The notes under the pieces were generated by a model. The model did not search any database. It was not told the DNA's origin and saw nothing but the letters and a program-made list of their open reading frames with translations. This document shows positions 27,681 to 36,361 of a stretch of 64,000 nucleotides of DNA, in pieces. This DNA comes from Neisseria weaveri (GTDB lineage: Bacteria; Pseudomonadota; Gammaproteobacteria; Burkholderiales; Neisseriaceae): assembly GCF_900638685.1 (NCBI RefSeq), contig NZ_LR134533.1, forward strand, positions 62,001 to 126,000, read 5' to 3'. A program made the translations under genes and the position numbers. Each line of letters opens with the position of its first letter. Positions within the stretch are counted from its first letter, which is position 1.

Positions 27681-29218
27681 GCATTGTGATGGATTAATAG
27701 ATTTTTTGTATAGTCCGCATCGGGTTTGGCAAACACTTTTTCCAATTCGCCCTGCTCGATTACGCGCCCGTCTTTCAGCACCATTACGCGGTGCGATAAA
27801 GCGCGGATCACGGCCAAATCGTGGCTTATGATGATTAAGCTCAAACCGTGTTTGCTTTGCAAATCAGCCAGTAATGCCAAAATCTGCTGCTGCCACTGCA
27901 CATCGAGCGCGCTGGTGGGTTCGTCGAGCACCAGCACCTTCGGGTGCACGATAATGGCTCGGGCAATCGCCAACCGCTGCCGCTGACCGCCTGAAAAAGC
28001 GTGCGGATAGCGGTCGAGAATATCCTCTGGCAGGCCGACTTGCTGCAGCACTTCCACCACACGGGAGCGCATGGTTTCGCGGCTCATTTTCGGTTCGTGC
28101 ACACGCAGGGCTTCGGAGACAATATCAAACACATTCATACGCGGGTTAAACGCGCCGAACGGGTCTTGAAACACCATCTGCACGGCTTTTCTCAATTCCG
28201 GCCGCCACGGTGCGCCGTTGATTTTCAGACGGCCTTCCGACTCCATCAAACGCATCACCGCTTTGGCCAATGTGGTTTTACCGCTGCCGCTTTCGCCGAT
28301 AATGCCCAGCGTTTCGCCCGCTTTCAAGTCGAACGACACCGGTTCGAGCAGCATTTTGCGCCGTTTTTTAAACCAACCAGCCCGCTCGCCCACCGCCACG
28401 CTGATGTTTTCCGCCTCGAGCACGGTTGCGGCATGTTCGGCCAAAGGCTGCACCTGTCGCACCGCTCCGGCGTTCAGCAGCATTTTGGTGTATTCGTGCT
28501 GCGGACGGGCAAACACCTGCGCCGCCTCGCCCTGCTCGACAATCCGCCCGTGCCGCATCACGGCGATATCGTCGGCGAAACGGCGCACCAAATTCAAATC
28601 GTGGCTGATGTACACCAAAGTCATGTTGTGGCCGGCCTGCAAGCGCGAAAGCAAATCGAGAATCTGCGCTTGCACGGCCACATCCAGCGCGGTAGTCGGC
28701 TCGTCGGCAATCAGCAATTTAGGTTCCGCCGCCACCGCCATCGCAATCATCGCCCGCTGCCGCTGACCGCCCGAAAGCTGAAACGGAAAGGCAGACACTT
28801 TCTCTTCGGGATTCTGAATACCCGTTTCCGCCAGCAACTCCACCGCCCGCGCCCACGCCTGCTTGGGCGGCAAACCCAGATGCAGCGCCAACACTTCGGC
28901 AATCTGTTTGCCCACGCGCATCACGGGGTTCAAAGCCGTCATCGGCTCTTGAAACACCATGCCGATTTCCCTGCCGCGCCATTTTTGCAATTCACGCGGC
29001 GGTTTATCGAGCAGGTTTTCGCCGTTGAATTTCAGACGGCCTTCAAACGACACCGCCGGATTCAACTGCATCATGCCCTGCGCCAACACGGTTTTACCAC
29101 TGCCGCTCTCGCCTACAATCGCCAACTTCCGGCCTTGTTTGACGTTGAGATTAATATCGTGCAGCACCTGTTTGCCGGGGAAAGAGGCGTTTAGGTTTTG
29201 GATTTCGAGAATGTTCAT
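27677..29218 (-). CDS. yejF: Peptide ABC transporter ATPase with two ATP-binding domains (YejF type)
   Basis: 513 residues with two fused ABC domains: Walker A GESGSGKT twice, signatures LSGGQRQR and FSGGQRQR, Walker B LLIADEPTTALD and VLVLDEPTSALD. This tandem arrangement is that of YejF, the motor of the YejABEF importer (microcin C and other small peptides). Its permeases are elsewhere in the window: yejB at 36362 and yejE at 41416. No yejA is present. Two in-gene DUS encode GRLK inserts. A single DUS lies upstream at about 29264. Confidence 0.9.
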   Translation of the reverse strand: MNILEIQNLNASFPGKQVLHDINLNVKQGRKLAIVGESGSGKTVLAQGMMQLNPAVSFEGRLKFNGENLLDKPPRELQKWRGREIGMVFQEPMTALNPVMRVGKQIAEVLALHLGLPPKQAWARAVELLAETGIQNPEEKVSAFPFQLSGGQRQRAMIAMAVAAEPKLLIADEPTTALDVAVQAQILDLLSRLQAGHNMTLVYISHDLNLVRRFADDIAVMRHGRIVEQGEAAQVFARPQHEYTKMLLNAGAVRQVQPLAEHAATVLEAENISVAVGERAGWFKKRRKMLLEPVSFDLKAGETLGIIGESGSGKTTLAKAVMRLMESEGRLKINGAPWRPELRKAVQMVFQDPFGAFNPRMNVFDIVSEALRVHEPKMSRETMRSRVVEVLQQVGLPEDILDRYPHAFSGGQRQRLAIARAIIVHPKVLVLDEPTSALDVQWQQQILALLADLQSKHGLSLIIISHDLAVIRALSHRVMVLKDGRVIEQGELEKVFAKPDADYTKNLLIHHNA

Positions 29219-29332
29219 AATACAAAGTGGTGGTTAAACAGCATACCTGTGCCCAAAAGCAAAGGCCGTCTGAAAATATGCCTGAATTATATAGCTTCTC
29301 AACCGTATTTCCCAAACGGCACAAGACAGGAT

Positions 29333-29373
29333 AATAAAATACGCCCGAACAGCCAACCGCTGTATCGGGCGTA
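29333..29373 (-). terminator. Terminator of the fimbrial operon
   Basis: TACGCCCGA+ACAGC pairs with GCTGT+TCGGGCGTA (one bulged base), giving a long stem. On the minus strand it is followed by TTTTATT. It lies 23 bp after the last fimbrial gene and is not DUS-derived. Confidence 0.8.
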
Positions 29374-29395
29374 ATCTGCCATGCGCAAACCGATA

Positions 29396-30385
29396 TCAAT
29401 AATAATTTAACGTGATCATAGCCGTAGCATTGACCGAGCCGGGAATCACGGGGTTACCGGTATTGACATACTTGGCTTCAAATTTGAGACCGCTTCTTTT
29501 TTCAGCTTCTGAGAGAAACCATTTATGCTCCGCATTCAAAACATTATCCGCCACAACCGGCCCATAGCTGAGCGGATCTGCGTTCCCACCCTTGCGATAT
29601 AGTCTGATCCCTACATTTTGGGCGCTATTCGGATCATTTTTAATGCTTAAAATATTACCGGTATTGCTTTGGTCATTCATATCCGTCAGCGCAGCAACGG
29701 CTTCAACTCCGGTATCGCACTCTATACCGAGATTAAAATCGGCTCCGTGAAACTCTTTACCCGGCCTTCTGATGTCGTTTGCCGAGATAGTTTTCAGTTG
29801 CACTGTTTTACCGTTGAAATCCGATTGATTCGGTCGGCAAGTGCTGACTTTAATGGTAGAATCAACCTTATCGACAACAATATCCCAAATTTTATTTTGA
29901 ATTTGAATCTGTACAACCGGAGTATGGCCGTCTGAAAGCACATACCTTCCCGCCCCAACATCACCAAACCGTTTGTAATCAAGCTTGAAATTAAGCACTT
30001 TATTATGCACACCGGGAGCAAGCTCGCCGATTTTCACCCATTCTTTGGATAAAAGCTTGGCACTGTTCAGCTCCACATCAATACCGATACGGTTATTGCC
30101 CTGGTTAAATGGAATCATCGCTTTGTCGTCATTTATCCTGGCTTTAATTTCAACAGACTCATCAAACTTACCGTCTAAAGTAATCAACTTTTCGACATGA
30201 CATAAAGTTTGCTCATGAGCTGCATTTATCCTTCTATACTGTGCATCGCATTGAGACGGCATAGACAACCGCATAATTTCAGGTTGAAATATCAGAGCAT
30301 GATTATCGGTACTGTTGGCGGAAGCGGATAAGGGCAACCATGCTGCCGATGCGCAAGCGGAAATAACAGCAAAATGTTTGTTCAT
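29396..30385 (-). CDS. Fimbrial tip or adhesin-like subunit (chaperone-usher)
   Basis: 329 residues from the ATG at 30385, which has AGGA six bases upstream. A signal peptide (about residues 1-23, ending in SASA) is followed by about 300 residues, longer than the 207-residue pilin. The end SVNATAMITLNYY has the alternating pattern and penultimate Tyr of subunits that complement a PapD-type chaperone. Paired Cys residues occur in the first half. It follows the usher gene by 25 bp and is the last gene of the operon, the usual place for a tip adhesin. The receptor is unknown. Confidence 0.72.
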   Translation of the reverse strand: MNKHFAVISACASAAWLPLSASANSTDNHALIFQPEIMRLSMPSQCDAQYRRINAAHEQTLCHVEKLITLDGKFDESVEIKARINDDKAMIPFNQGNNRIGIDVELNSAKLLSKEWVKIGELAPGVHNKVLNFKLDYKRFGDVGAGRYVLSDGHTPVVQIQIQNKIWDIVVDKVDSTIKVSTCRPNQSDFNGKTVQLKTISANDIRRPGKEFHGADFNLGIECDTGVEAVAALTDMNDQSNTGNILSIKNDPNSAQNVGIRLYRKGGNADPLSYGPVVADNVLNAEHKWFLSEAEKRSGLKFEAKYVNTGNPVIPGSVNATAMITLNYY

Positions 30386-30410
30386 CATAATTCCTTTTTC
30401 AGACGTCCCC

Positions 30411-32900
30411 CTATTCGGGCAGGCATTTTGCAGGATAAATATTATATTCATTTTTATCCTTTTCGAGATTATATGACACCACACACTTATTGTTGTTATT
30501 TTCACCAAAAGAAACAGTCAACCTACCAACAGGTTTGATATCGCGCACAAACAGACGGCCTTCTTGAACACTGTATCCGACCACGCGGCCATGCTCGTTT
30601 TTAACTTCGGCAAACATCGGGATAGAGCTATCTCCCTGAGTTTCAACATCAAAATAAGCAATGATTTCTTTTTTAGCTCCCATATCAATCAAACTGGCCG
30701 TGTTGGCTCGAGGAATGATGACTTTTTCCGTTGCTCCGACTTCAATGTTGTCCGGAAGATACGTTGCATCAATACCGATATAATTTAAGCGGTATGGCGT
30801 TACACTCGACACAATACCGTTGCCCCACCTATCCAGCTTACTGCCATAACCGTTTTTAATCGGCACACCGGCAGCACCTTTAGCGCGGACAATGGCAAAC
30901 GTATCGCCGATTTCATGATTTAAAGTAATGCCGTAAGGATGGGCAACCACTGCACCGGTTAAGTTATAAGAAAGCTGACGGTTTCTGCCGCTTCCGTGGG
31001 CTTTTACCCCGGCTTTAACAAACGGCAGGTTGTAGTTGGCATAAGCACTGTATTGGTTCTTACCCGAATCCGGTTTAGCCAAAGACAAACCGTAGCTGAA
31101 TTGGCTTTGACTGCCGTAAACGCCGCTCAAGCCGACTCTCGAATAAGTATGCCCCGCATTGTCTCTGGAATGTGCGGCACTCAGCCAATTGGAACTCAAA
31201 CCTTTCCTATCCAGCGGAATCGACAAGGTAAAATGAGCCTGCTTATCTTGCTTACCGGTTAGCAAATTTTGATTTTGAGAAAAACTCATATTGTATTGCA
31301 TACCCCGGAAGCTGTTGCCGTAACCGATTTGATACGAATGCTGATAGCCTTTGCTGTTCCGGTATTTTCTGGAAAGCCCGCTGACATACAAACTTCCCCA
31401 GGATTTTCCCAAACTCTGGTTTACGGAAACCTGATACTGGCTTTTTAAAGGATTGCCGTAACGGCGGCTGAAAACGGAATCGTTTTCCTTGAAAGAAACC
31501 GCGTCTTGCAAACCGTAAAAATATCGGGACAAATTCTGATGCGTGCCAATCTGCAAGAAAGTACCGGTCTGAGGAAAGAATTTATTGTAAGAAATACGAA
31601 ACTGGGAGCCGTTGCGCTTACGTTTCTCCGCATCGGTCAAACTGTTTACCGACCAACCTGCCGATACCGAACCTGCCTTACCGCCCCATACCATGCCGAA
31701 CAATCCCGAAGCATAATTACTCGTCGCCATTGCACCGCTCTGAAGCGTAATCTGATTATTTAAACCGTATTGCAACGAGCCTTGCACCACAGCCGTATCG
31801 TAAATTTTCCGGTTTTCGCGATATTTACCTGCCGTTAACGCATAACGCAGCCTTCTCGGACGCAATAAATTGTGTCCTCCGGCAAAAGGCACAACAAACG
31901 AACGGCGCTGCCCGTCTGCTTCAATAATTTCCACTTTAACTTCGCCGCTATAAGAGCCTAAAGTCAAATCTCGGATAACAAACGGACCCGGCGCAACCGT
32001 TGTTTCATAAACAATATTGTCATTATGGTAAATCTTAATCTGCGCATTGGTGTTGGCAACACCTTGAATCTGCGGAGCATAACCGGTTTGCGAATCAGGC
32101 AGCATACGGTCGTCTGAAGACAGCGAAATACCACGCAATCCGAAGCTGTCCATAACATTGCTGTAAGAGAAGAAATCCCCGGCACGGATACGGCCTTTTA
32201 ATGCGTCCACATCACGCTGAACATAAAATTCATGATGGTAGTATTTTCTCTCTTGACCGCTTCCGGCAGACTGCGAACCTTGCTGTCTTAGCGCCCAACC
32301 GCCGGCATTCATGCCGGAACGGATACCTAAAAACTGGCTTTTCCAGTTTCCGCCGTTTTCAGACTGATCATAATGTTCTCGGAAATCATAATGAAGAAAT
32401 GAAGCCGGCACTCCGTTTTGCCAGCGTGACGGCGGAATATAGCCATCGGGATGAATCACCATTAATGCTTGAGGAACCTGTACATTCAGGCGCTGCTCAC
32501 CGATATTGAAATTCAGTTTGAGATTCGGCAAGGCCTTAACCGCGCTGACGCACTGAGTGCTGTCCGGTTTCAAAACAACGGCTTCGGGCTGAAGCTCCAG
32601 CAACTCCATAAGCTCCGGCGACCAACACATTCCCTGCATCGGATCGCCATCGGTTTCAATAAATTTAATCAGTAACGAGCCACGGAACTTTCCGTTAACA
32701 AAAACATCCGACAAATGCTCTCCGGCCGGAATCGGAGTACCGAATTTAAAGCGATTAACGTCAATAGAGGCCCGGCCTGTCTCCCGCTCTTTGAAAAAAG
32801 AGGCATCAAACTCAAACTCATCTGCCGCATAAGCAGATGAAATGCCTATCAGCGAAACAGCCAAACTTAAAGTCGTTAAGCAATGATTTCTTGTTTTCAT
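30411..32900 (-). CDS. Fimbrial outer-membrane usher protein
   Basis: 829 residues, usual for FimD/PapC ushers. A signal peptide ends at AYA (about residue 25). The N-terminal chaperone-binding domain (FEFDASFFKERE) is followed by a 24-strand barrel region rich in Tyr/Ser/Gly, and a C-terminal domain with GRLFVRDIKPVGRLTVSF and a Cys pair near the end. The usher recruits chaperone-subunit complexes and threads the fibre through the outer membrane. Third gene of the operon. Confidence 0.95.
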   Translation of the reverse strand: MKTRNHCLTTLSLAVSLIGISSAYAADEFEFDASFFKERETGRASIDVNRFKFGTPIPAGEHLSDVFVNGKFRGSLLIKFIETDGDPMQGMCWSPELMELLELQPEAVVLKPDSTQCVSAVKALPNLKLNFNIGEQRLNVQVPQALMVIHPDGYIPPSRWQNGVPASFLHYDFREHYDQSENGGNWKSQFLGIRSGMNAGGWALRQQGSQSAGSGQERKYYHHEFYVQRDVDALKGRIRAGDFFSYSNVMDSFGLRGISLSSDDRMLPDSQTGYAPQIQGVANTNAQIKIYHNDNIVYETTVAPGPFVIRDLTLGSYSGEVKVEIIEADGQRRSFVVPFAGGHNLLRPRRLRYALTAGKYRENRKIYDTAVVQGSLQYGLNNQITLQSGAMATSNYASGLFGMVWGGKAGSVSAGWSVNSLTDAEKRKRNGSQFRISYNKFFPQTGTFLQIGTHQNLSRYFYGLQDAVSFKENDSVFSRRYGNPLKSQYQVSVNQSLGKSWGSLYVSGLSRKYRNSKGYQHSYQIGYGNSFRGMQYNMSFSQNQNLLTGKQDKQAHFTLSIPLDRKGLSSNWLSAAHSRDNAGHTYSRVGLSGVYGSQSQFSYGLSLAKPDSGKNQYSAYANYNLPFVKAGVKAHGSGRNRQLSYNLTGAVVAHPYGITLNHEIGDTFAIVRAKGAAGVPIKNGYGSKLDRWGNGIVSSVTPYRLNYIGIDATYLPDNIEVGATEKVIIPRANTASLIDMGAKKEIIAYFDVETQGDSSIPMFAEVKNEHGRVVGYSVQEGRLFVRDIKPVGRLTVSFGENNNNKCVVSYNLEKDKNEYNIYPAKCLPE

Positions 32901-32987
32901 TTTTGCGTTTCCCCTAAGAATTTCATTGCTTTGCCGTTTAACCGACGGATTGTAGGGTTACCGTCCATTAATACGGCAAAATATCTA

Positions 32988-33734
32988 TTAATACTGCAAC
33001 ACGCTGCGGCCTTTACCAATGCCGCCAAAATCATTAATCAACTGCCACTCAACACTGTCTGCCTTGCTGTTGCCCGGCTTGCTCAATTCAAATACGGACT
33101 CGGAAAAAGGCGCAACCATATCCGTTTGTTTCGCAGTTTGCTCCACCTTGTCTTTCGACATCAGGCTTACGGCAGAATAAGTAATAAAATAAGGCGTAGG
33201 ATTTTTTACCACCACGGTATTATTACTACCGATATGCCAAGTTACTTTTTCATATGCCTCGTCCACACCGTATGGCAATCCCTTGGGTCTGAAGAAAAAT
33301 TTCAGACGGCTGGTAATTGCAAACTGCATATAATTTCCACTGCCTGTCAATTGTTCTTTTTTCGGTTTGGGCGGAACATCCAACACATTTAAATAAAACA
33401 GAGATTCCCTGTCTTCCGCAAGCGGTTCGCCGGTATAGCGGATGCGCAGTGTTTGGCGCGTTTTGGCTTCGATTCTGGCAACAGGCGGACTGATAATAAA
33501 AGGCAGTTTTTTATTTTCGTGTGCTTTGTCTTGTTTGTCTTGCGGCTGTTCTGCCGCGTATTCCAGCCAAGATTTCATTAAAGACGGAACTTCTCCGGAA
33601 TTCTCCAATTGAACCGCTGCTACCGGCTTGCTGCCATCGAATATCACACGGGTCGTATGTATCATAACTCCCGCATGAACGGGTAATGCCAACGAACCAA
33701 TCAGCAAAGCGGATAAAAATTTTCCCATATGCAT
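32988..33734 (-). CDS. Periplasmic fimbrial chaperone (PapD/FimC family)
   Basis: About 248 residues. A signal peptide ends in PVHA. Two Ig-like domains follow with the subunit-binding Arg/Lys strand region (GVMIHTTRVIFDG), PPVARIEAKTRQTLRIRY, and the signature ESLFYLNVLDVPPKP. It folds pilins and donates a strand to them. The ATG at 33734 is preferred because AGGGGG lies nine bases upstream; that site touches the alternative ATG at 33743. An attenuator-like hairpin separates it from the pilin gene. Confidence 0.93.
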   Translation of the reverse strand: MHMGKFLSALLIGSLALPVHAGVMIHTTRVIFDGSKPVAAVQLENSGEVPSLMKSWLEYAAEQPQDKQDKAHENKKLPFIISPPVARIEAKTRQTLRIRYTGEPLAEDRESLFYLNVLDVPPKPKKEQLTGSGNYMQFAITSRLKFFFRPKGLPYGVDEAYEKVTWHIGSNNTVVVKNPTPYFITYSAVSLMSKDKVEQTAKQTDMVAPFSESVFELSKPGNSKADSVEWQLINDFGGIGKGRSVLQY

Positions 33735-33756
33735 ATAATTCATCCCCCTTTTGTAA

Positions 33757-33787
33757 AAACACTCTCCCTGTTAAAGCAGGGAGAGTG
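33757..33787 (-). terminator. Attenuator-like hairpin between pilin and chaperone genes
   Basis: CACTCTCCCTG (33760-33770) pairs perfectly with CAGGGAGAGTG (33777-33787) around six bases. On the minus strand a TTTTT run follows. It should stop most transcripts after the pilin gene. Confidence 0.75.
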
Positions 33788-33811
33788 AGCTATACAGCTA
33801 CTAAAATCAAA

Positions 33812-34435
33812 TTATTTATAATCGATTTTAAAATTAACAGAGCTTTCTACATAGCCGGGAGTTGCAGCGCCAGTTGCAAAGTAACGGGCTCTGAATGGGA
33901 AACTTAATTCGCCATTCTGACTTGCATTTGCAAGCGCAAGACTCTCTGAGTGTTCTCTCAAGTTGATACCTCTATCCTTGCCAGGCTGTAACAATTCAAT
34001 CTCTACATTGGTAGCAGCATTGCTATTGGCGGTATTTGTCAGGCGACTACCTTCAGTATTAAGCGCAGGACTAGTTGCATCAAATGAGAGTACTACATTA
34101 GACAAACGGCCTTGCGGACCAGTCGCTACTAAAGGGCAATTTGTCAGCTTGATTGAGAAATTTTTTTCGTTTGCAGTCTGGCTTTCACGTCTTAATAAGT
34201 TACTTTCTACTTGACCCAAATCAACTGTTTGGTTATCAGTTCCATCAACAAACCTACAAGTACTAGCGGCAACTACACCCATGAAACGAACTTGTCCGGT
34301 ATTTTTTACCACAGCTACTGTCTCGGGAGCTTCACTATGATCAGCTTCAAGCACTATCTCATCACCAGCCAAAGCAGAAGCAGATGCCATTGCCAACAAA
34401 GTAGCAACGCTTAAAGTTTTCAACATTTTATTCAT
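33812..34435 (-). CDS. Major fimbrial pilin subunit (chaperone-usher type)
   Basis: 207 residues. A signal peptide (about residues 1-23, ALAG) is followed by a type-1-like pilin: Cys in AASTCRFVDG pairs with Cys in KLTNCPL, and the C-terminus PGYVESSVNFKIDYK has the alternating donor-strand pattern. It forms the fibre shaft. It is the first gene of the operon, with a strong promoter and a leader of about 105 bases, and is followed by a terminator-like hairpin, which fits high expression of the major subunit. An AAGGAGATATCA ribosome site precedes the ATG. Confidence 0.9.
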   Translation of the reverse strand: MNKMLKTLSVATLLAMASASALAGDEIVLEADHSEAPETVAVVKNTGQVRFMGVVAASTCRFVDGTDNQTVDLGQVESNLLRRESQTANEKNFSIKLTNCPLVATGPQGRLSNVVLSFDATSPALNTEGSRLTNTANSNAATNVEIELLQPGKDRGINLREHSESLALANASQNGELSFPFRARYFATGAATPGYVESSVNFKIDYK

Positions 34436-34516
34436 TGATATCTCCTTGAATAAACTTCCGATAATTATAAACTAACTAACTATATATTTCTTACCGAAGT
34501 AATTATATAAATTAAC

Positions 34517-34544
34517 AAAACCTAAGATAAGCGCATTAGGTTTT
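34517..34544 (-). other. Hairpin at the start of the fimbrial leader
   Basis: AAAACCTAA and TTAGGTTTT form a perfect nine-base stem with a ten-base loop right at the predicted transcription start. It may stabilise the pilin mRNA 5' end or serve as a regulatory structure. Confidence 0.5.
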
Positions 34545-34547
34545 TAC

Positions 34548-34576
34548 ATTATCTAAATGAGTTTTTATATTGTCAA
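34548..34576 (-). promoter_or_regulatory. Sigma70 promoter of the fimbrial operon
   Basis: A perfect TTGACA is followed after exactly 17 bases by GATAAT on the minus strand. This is the best promoter match seen in the window. The start of transcription would be near 34541, about 105 bases before the pilin ATG. Confidence 0.8.
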
Positions 34577-34874
34577 TTATTAAATACAAGATTATTTCGT
34601 TAAATTGCATATTTTAGAATATACCAAATAATTTATAAATTTAAGTCATTGTTTTAAAATAAAAATAATAATAACTAAATTAACAGTAAAATATATAAAA
34701 TATGTTAAAAAACTAATTTTAATGTAAAAAAGTAACACAAATTATATGCAAACATCATTATTTGACTTTGTTTTTATGCTTATAAATTACAATGTTTACT
34801 ATTATCTATAAAATTAAATATAGTTAATATATTTTTTTGAAATAAATAAAATTCATCATAAACATGCTATGATG

Positions 34875-34888
34875 ATGATTTAAATCAT
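34875..34888. promoter_or_regulatory. 14-bp palindrome resembling an FNR/CRP-type site upstream of cca
   Basis: ATGATTTAAATCAT is a perfect palindrome with the TGAT-N4-ATCA core of FNR boxes, 17 bp before the cca start. In this AT-rich stretch a chance match is quite possible. Confidence 0.25.
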
Positions 34889-34905
34889 TAAGATATGTAT
34901 TTTCT

Positions 34906-36150
34906 ATGCAGATTTATCTTGTAGGCGGCGCGGTACGGGATGCTTTGTTGAATATTCCGGTGAAAGACAAGGATTGGGTGGTAGTCGGCGCGGATGCGGA
35001 AGAAATGGTTAAAGCCGGCTATCAACCGGTGGGAAAAGACTTTCCCGTGTTTCTTCACCCTGAAACCCGTGAAGAATACGCGCTTGCCCGTACCGAACGT
35101 AAAACGGCTAAGGGCTATGCGGGCTTTGCTTTTTATGCGGACAAAACGATTTCGCTCGAGCAAGACTTGCTTAGGCGTGATTTGACCATTAATGCGATGG
35201 CTCAAAATTCAGACGGCCTGATTATCGATCCCTTCGGTGGCCGCAAAGATTTGGAAAACGGCATCCTGCGCCATGTTTCTCCTGCTTTTGCCGAAGATCC
35301 TGTGCGGATTTTGCGTATTGCCCGTTTTGCCGCGCGATACGGTTTTAAGATAGCCGGTGAAACCATGCTGTTGATGAAATCTATGGTGGCTTCGGGAGAG
35401 GTGGATGCTTTGGTGGCCGAGCGCGTGTGGCAGGAGTTGGCCAAAGGTTTAATGGAAAAGCAGCCGCAACGTATGATTGAAGTGTTGCACGAATGCGGTG
35501 CGTTAAAAATTCTGCTGCCCGAGGTGGATGCTTTGTTTGGCGTGCCGCAGCGTGCCGACTATCATCCGGAAGTGGACAGCGGTATTCATACTTTGATGGT
35601 GCTGGAGAAAGCGGCGTCTATGAATTTGAGCCTGCCCGAGCGCTATGCCGCCCTGCTTCATGATTTGGGCAAGGCGCTGACTCCTGCCGACATTCTGCCG
35701 AAGCATTACGGCCATGATTTGGCCGGTGTGATTCCGGTGCAAAACGTTAACCGCCGCTGGAAAGTGCCGAAACCATGTGCCGAACTGGCGGAGATGGTTT
35801 GCCGCTGGCACATTATTTTTCACTCAGTATTCACTCTGCAGGCCAAAACGGTGTTGAAGACTTTAAAACAGGCCGATGCTTTCCGCCGCCCCGAACGTTT
35901 TAAAGCTGCGTTGAATGTATGTATTGCAGACATCAGAGGCCGCCTGAATTTTGAAAATGCTCCTTATCCTCAGCGCGAACATTGGCTGTCTATGTTGGCA
36001 TTGGCCGAACAAATCGACACGGCAGCCATCGCCGCTGAATTTAAAGAGAGGCCGAAGCTGATTGCCGATGCCATAGACCGTGCCCGTTTGGCGGCAATGA
36101 AAACGGCACACGAAGCGCAACGCAAAGAGCATGAAGGGCAACGGCATTAG
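34906..36150 (+). CDS. cca: CCA-adding tRNA nucleotidyltransferase (multifunctional, with HD domain)
   Basis: 414 residues. The class II nucleotidyltransferase head shows YLVGGAVRDALL and the catalytic Asp21/Asp23 in KDKDW. The RRDLTINAMA block and RNA-binding region follow, then an HD domain (YAALLHDLGKALTP) as in the long enterobacterial-type enzyme with phosphatase activity. It adds or repairs CCA ends of tRNAs. No Shine-Dalgarno sequence is visible upstream of this ATG. A DUS pair terminates it. Confidence 0.95.
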   Translation: MQIYLVGGAVRDALLNIPVKDKDWVVVGADAEEMVKAGYQPVGKDFPVFLHPETREEYALARTERKTAKGYAGFAFYADKTISLEQDLLRRDLTINAMAQNSDGLIIDPFGGRKDLENGILRHVSPAFAEDPVRILRIARFAARYGFKIAGETMLLMKSMVASGEVDALVAERVWQELAKGLMEKQPQRMIEVLHECGALKILLPEVDALFGVPQRADYHPEVDSGIHTLMVLEKAASMNLSLPERYAALLHDLGKALTPADILPKHYGHDLAGVIPVQNVNRRWKVPKPCAELAEMVCRWHIIFHSVFTLQAKTVLKTLKQADAFRRPERFKAALNVCIADIRGRLNFENAPYPQREHWLSMLALAEQIDTAAIAAEFKERPKLIADAIDRARLAAMKTAHEAQRKEHEGQRH

Positions 36151-36202
36151 CCTCTGCCGGCCGGCTGATGGATTGCGGTATATTTATTCTTATGTTGGGC
36201 AC

Positions 36203-36228
36203 AGGCCGTCTGAAAATTCAGACGGCCT
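36203..36228 (+). terminator. DUS-pair terminator after cca
   Basis: AGGCCGTCTGAA and complement with a two-base loop, followed by TTTATAATT, 53 bp after the cca stop. Confidence 0.7.
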
Positions 36229-36309
36229 TTATAATTGCGTATTGCGGGTTCAATCAAGTAATAAACGGTATTACTTTTGAAATACAGTCGTGTAAACGAT
36301 ACAAAGGAT

Positions 36310-36339
36310 AAAAAGGCCGTCTGAATTTTCAGACGGCCT
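36310..36339 (-). terminator. DUS-pair terminator after yejB
   Basis: AGGCCGTCTGAA and complement around two bases, followed on the minus strand by TTTTTATCC, 22 bp after the yejB stop. Confidence 0.75.
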
Positions 36340-36361
36340 ACCGTTTGTATGAATGCTGCTT

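Larger units (their letters stand above)
34436..34905. other. Very AT-rich non-coding region between the fimbrial operon and cca
   Basis: About 470 bp with almost no G or C in places and no supportable gene. The left part carries the fimbrial promoter and leader. The right part should hold the cca promoter, but no clear pair was found. No long homopolymer or tandem repeat of the kind used for phase variation is visible. Confidence 0.7.

Noticed and set aside
28001..29194. 397-codon open frame antisense to yejF
   Set aside because: It is composed of His/Arg/Phe-rich sequence typical of an antisense shadow; the minus strand encodes a clear double ABC ATPase.
34875..34888. FNR-like palindrome before cca as proof of oxygen control
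   Set aside because: The match is limited to TGAT-N4-ATCA in a region of extreme AT content, cca is a housekeeping gene, and no promoter could be placed relative to it. It is listed only as a low-confidence site.
34436..34905. Phase-variable repeat tract controlling the fimbriae
   Set aside because: No homopolymer of useful length or short tandem repeat lies near the promoter spacer or the pilin start.
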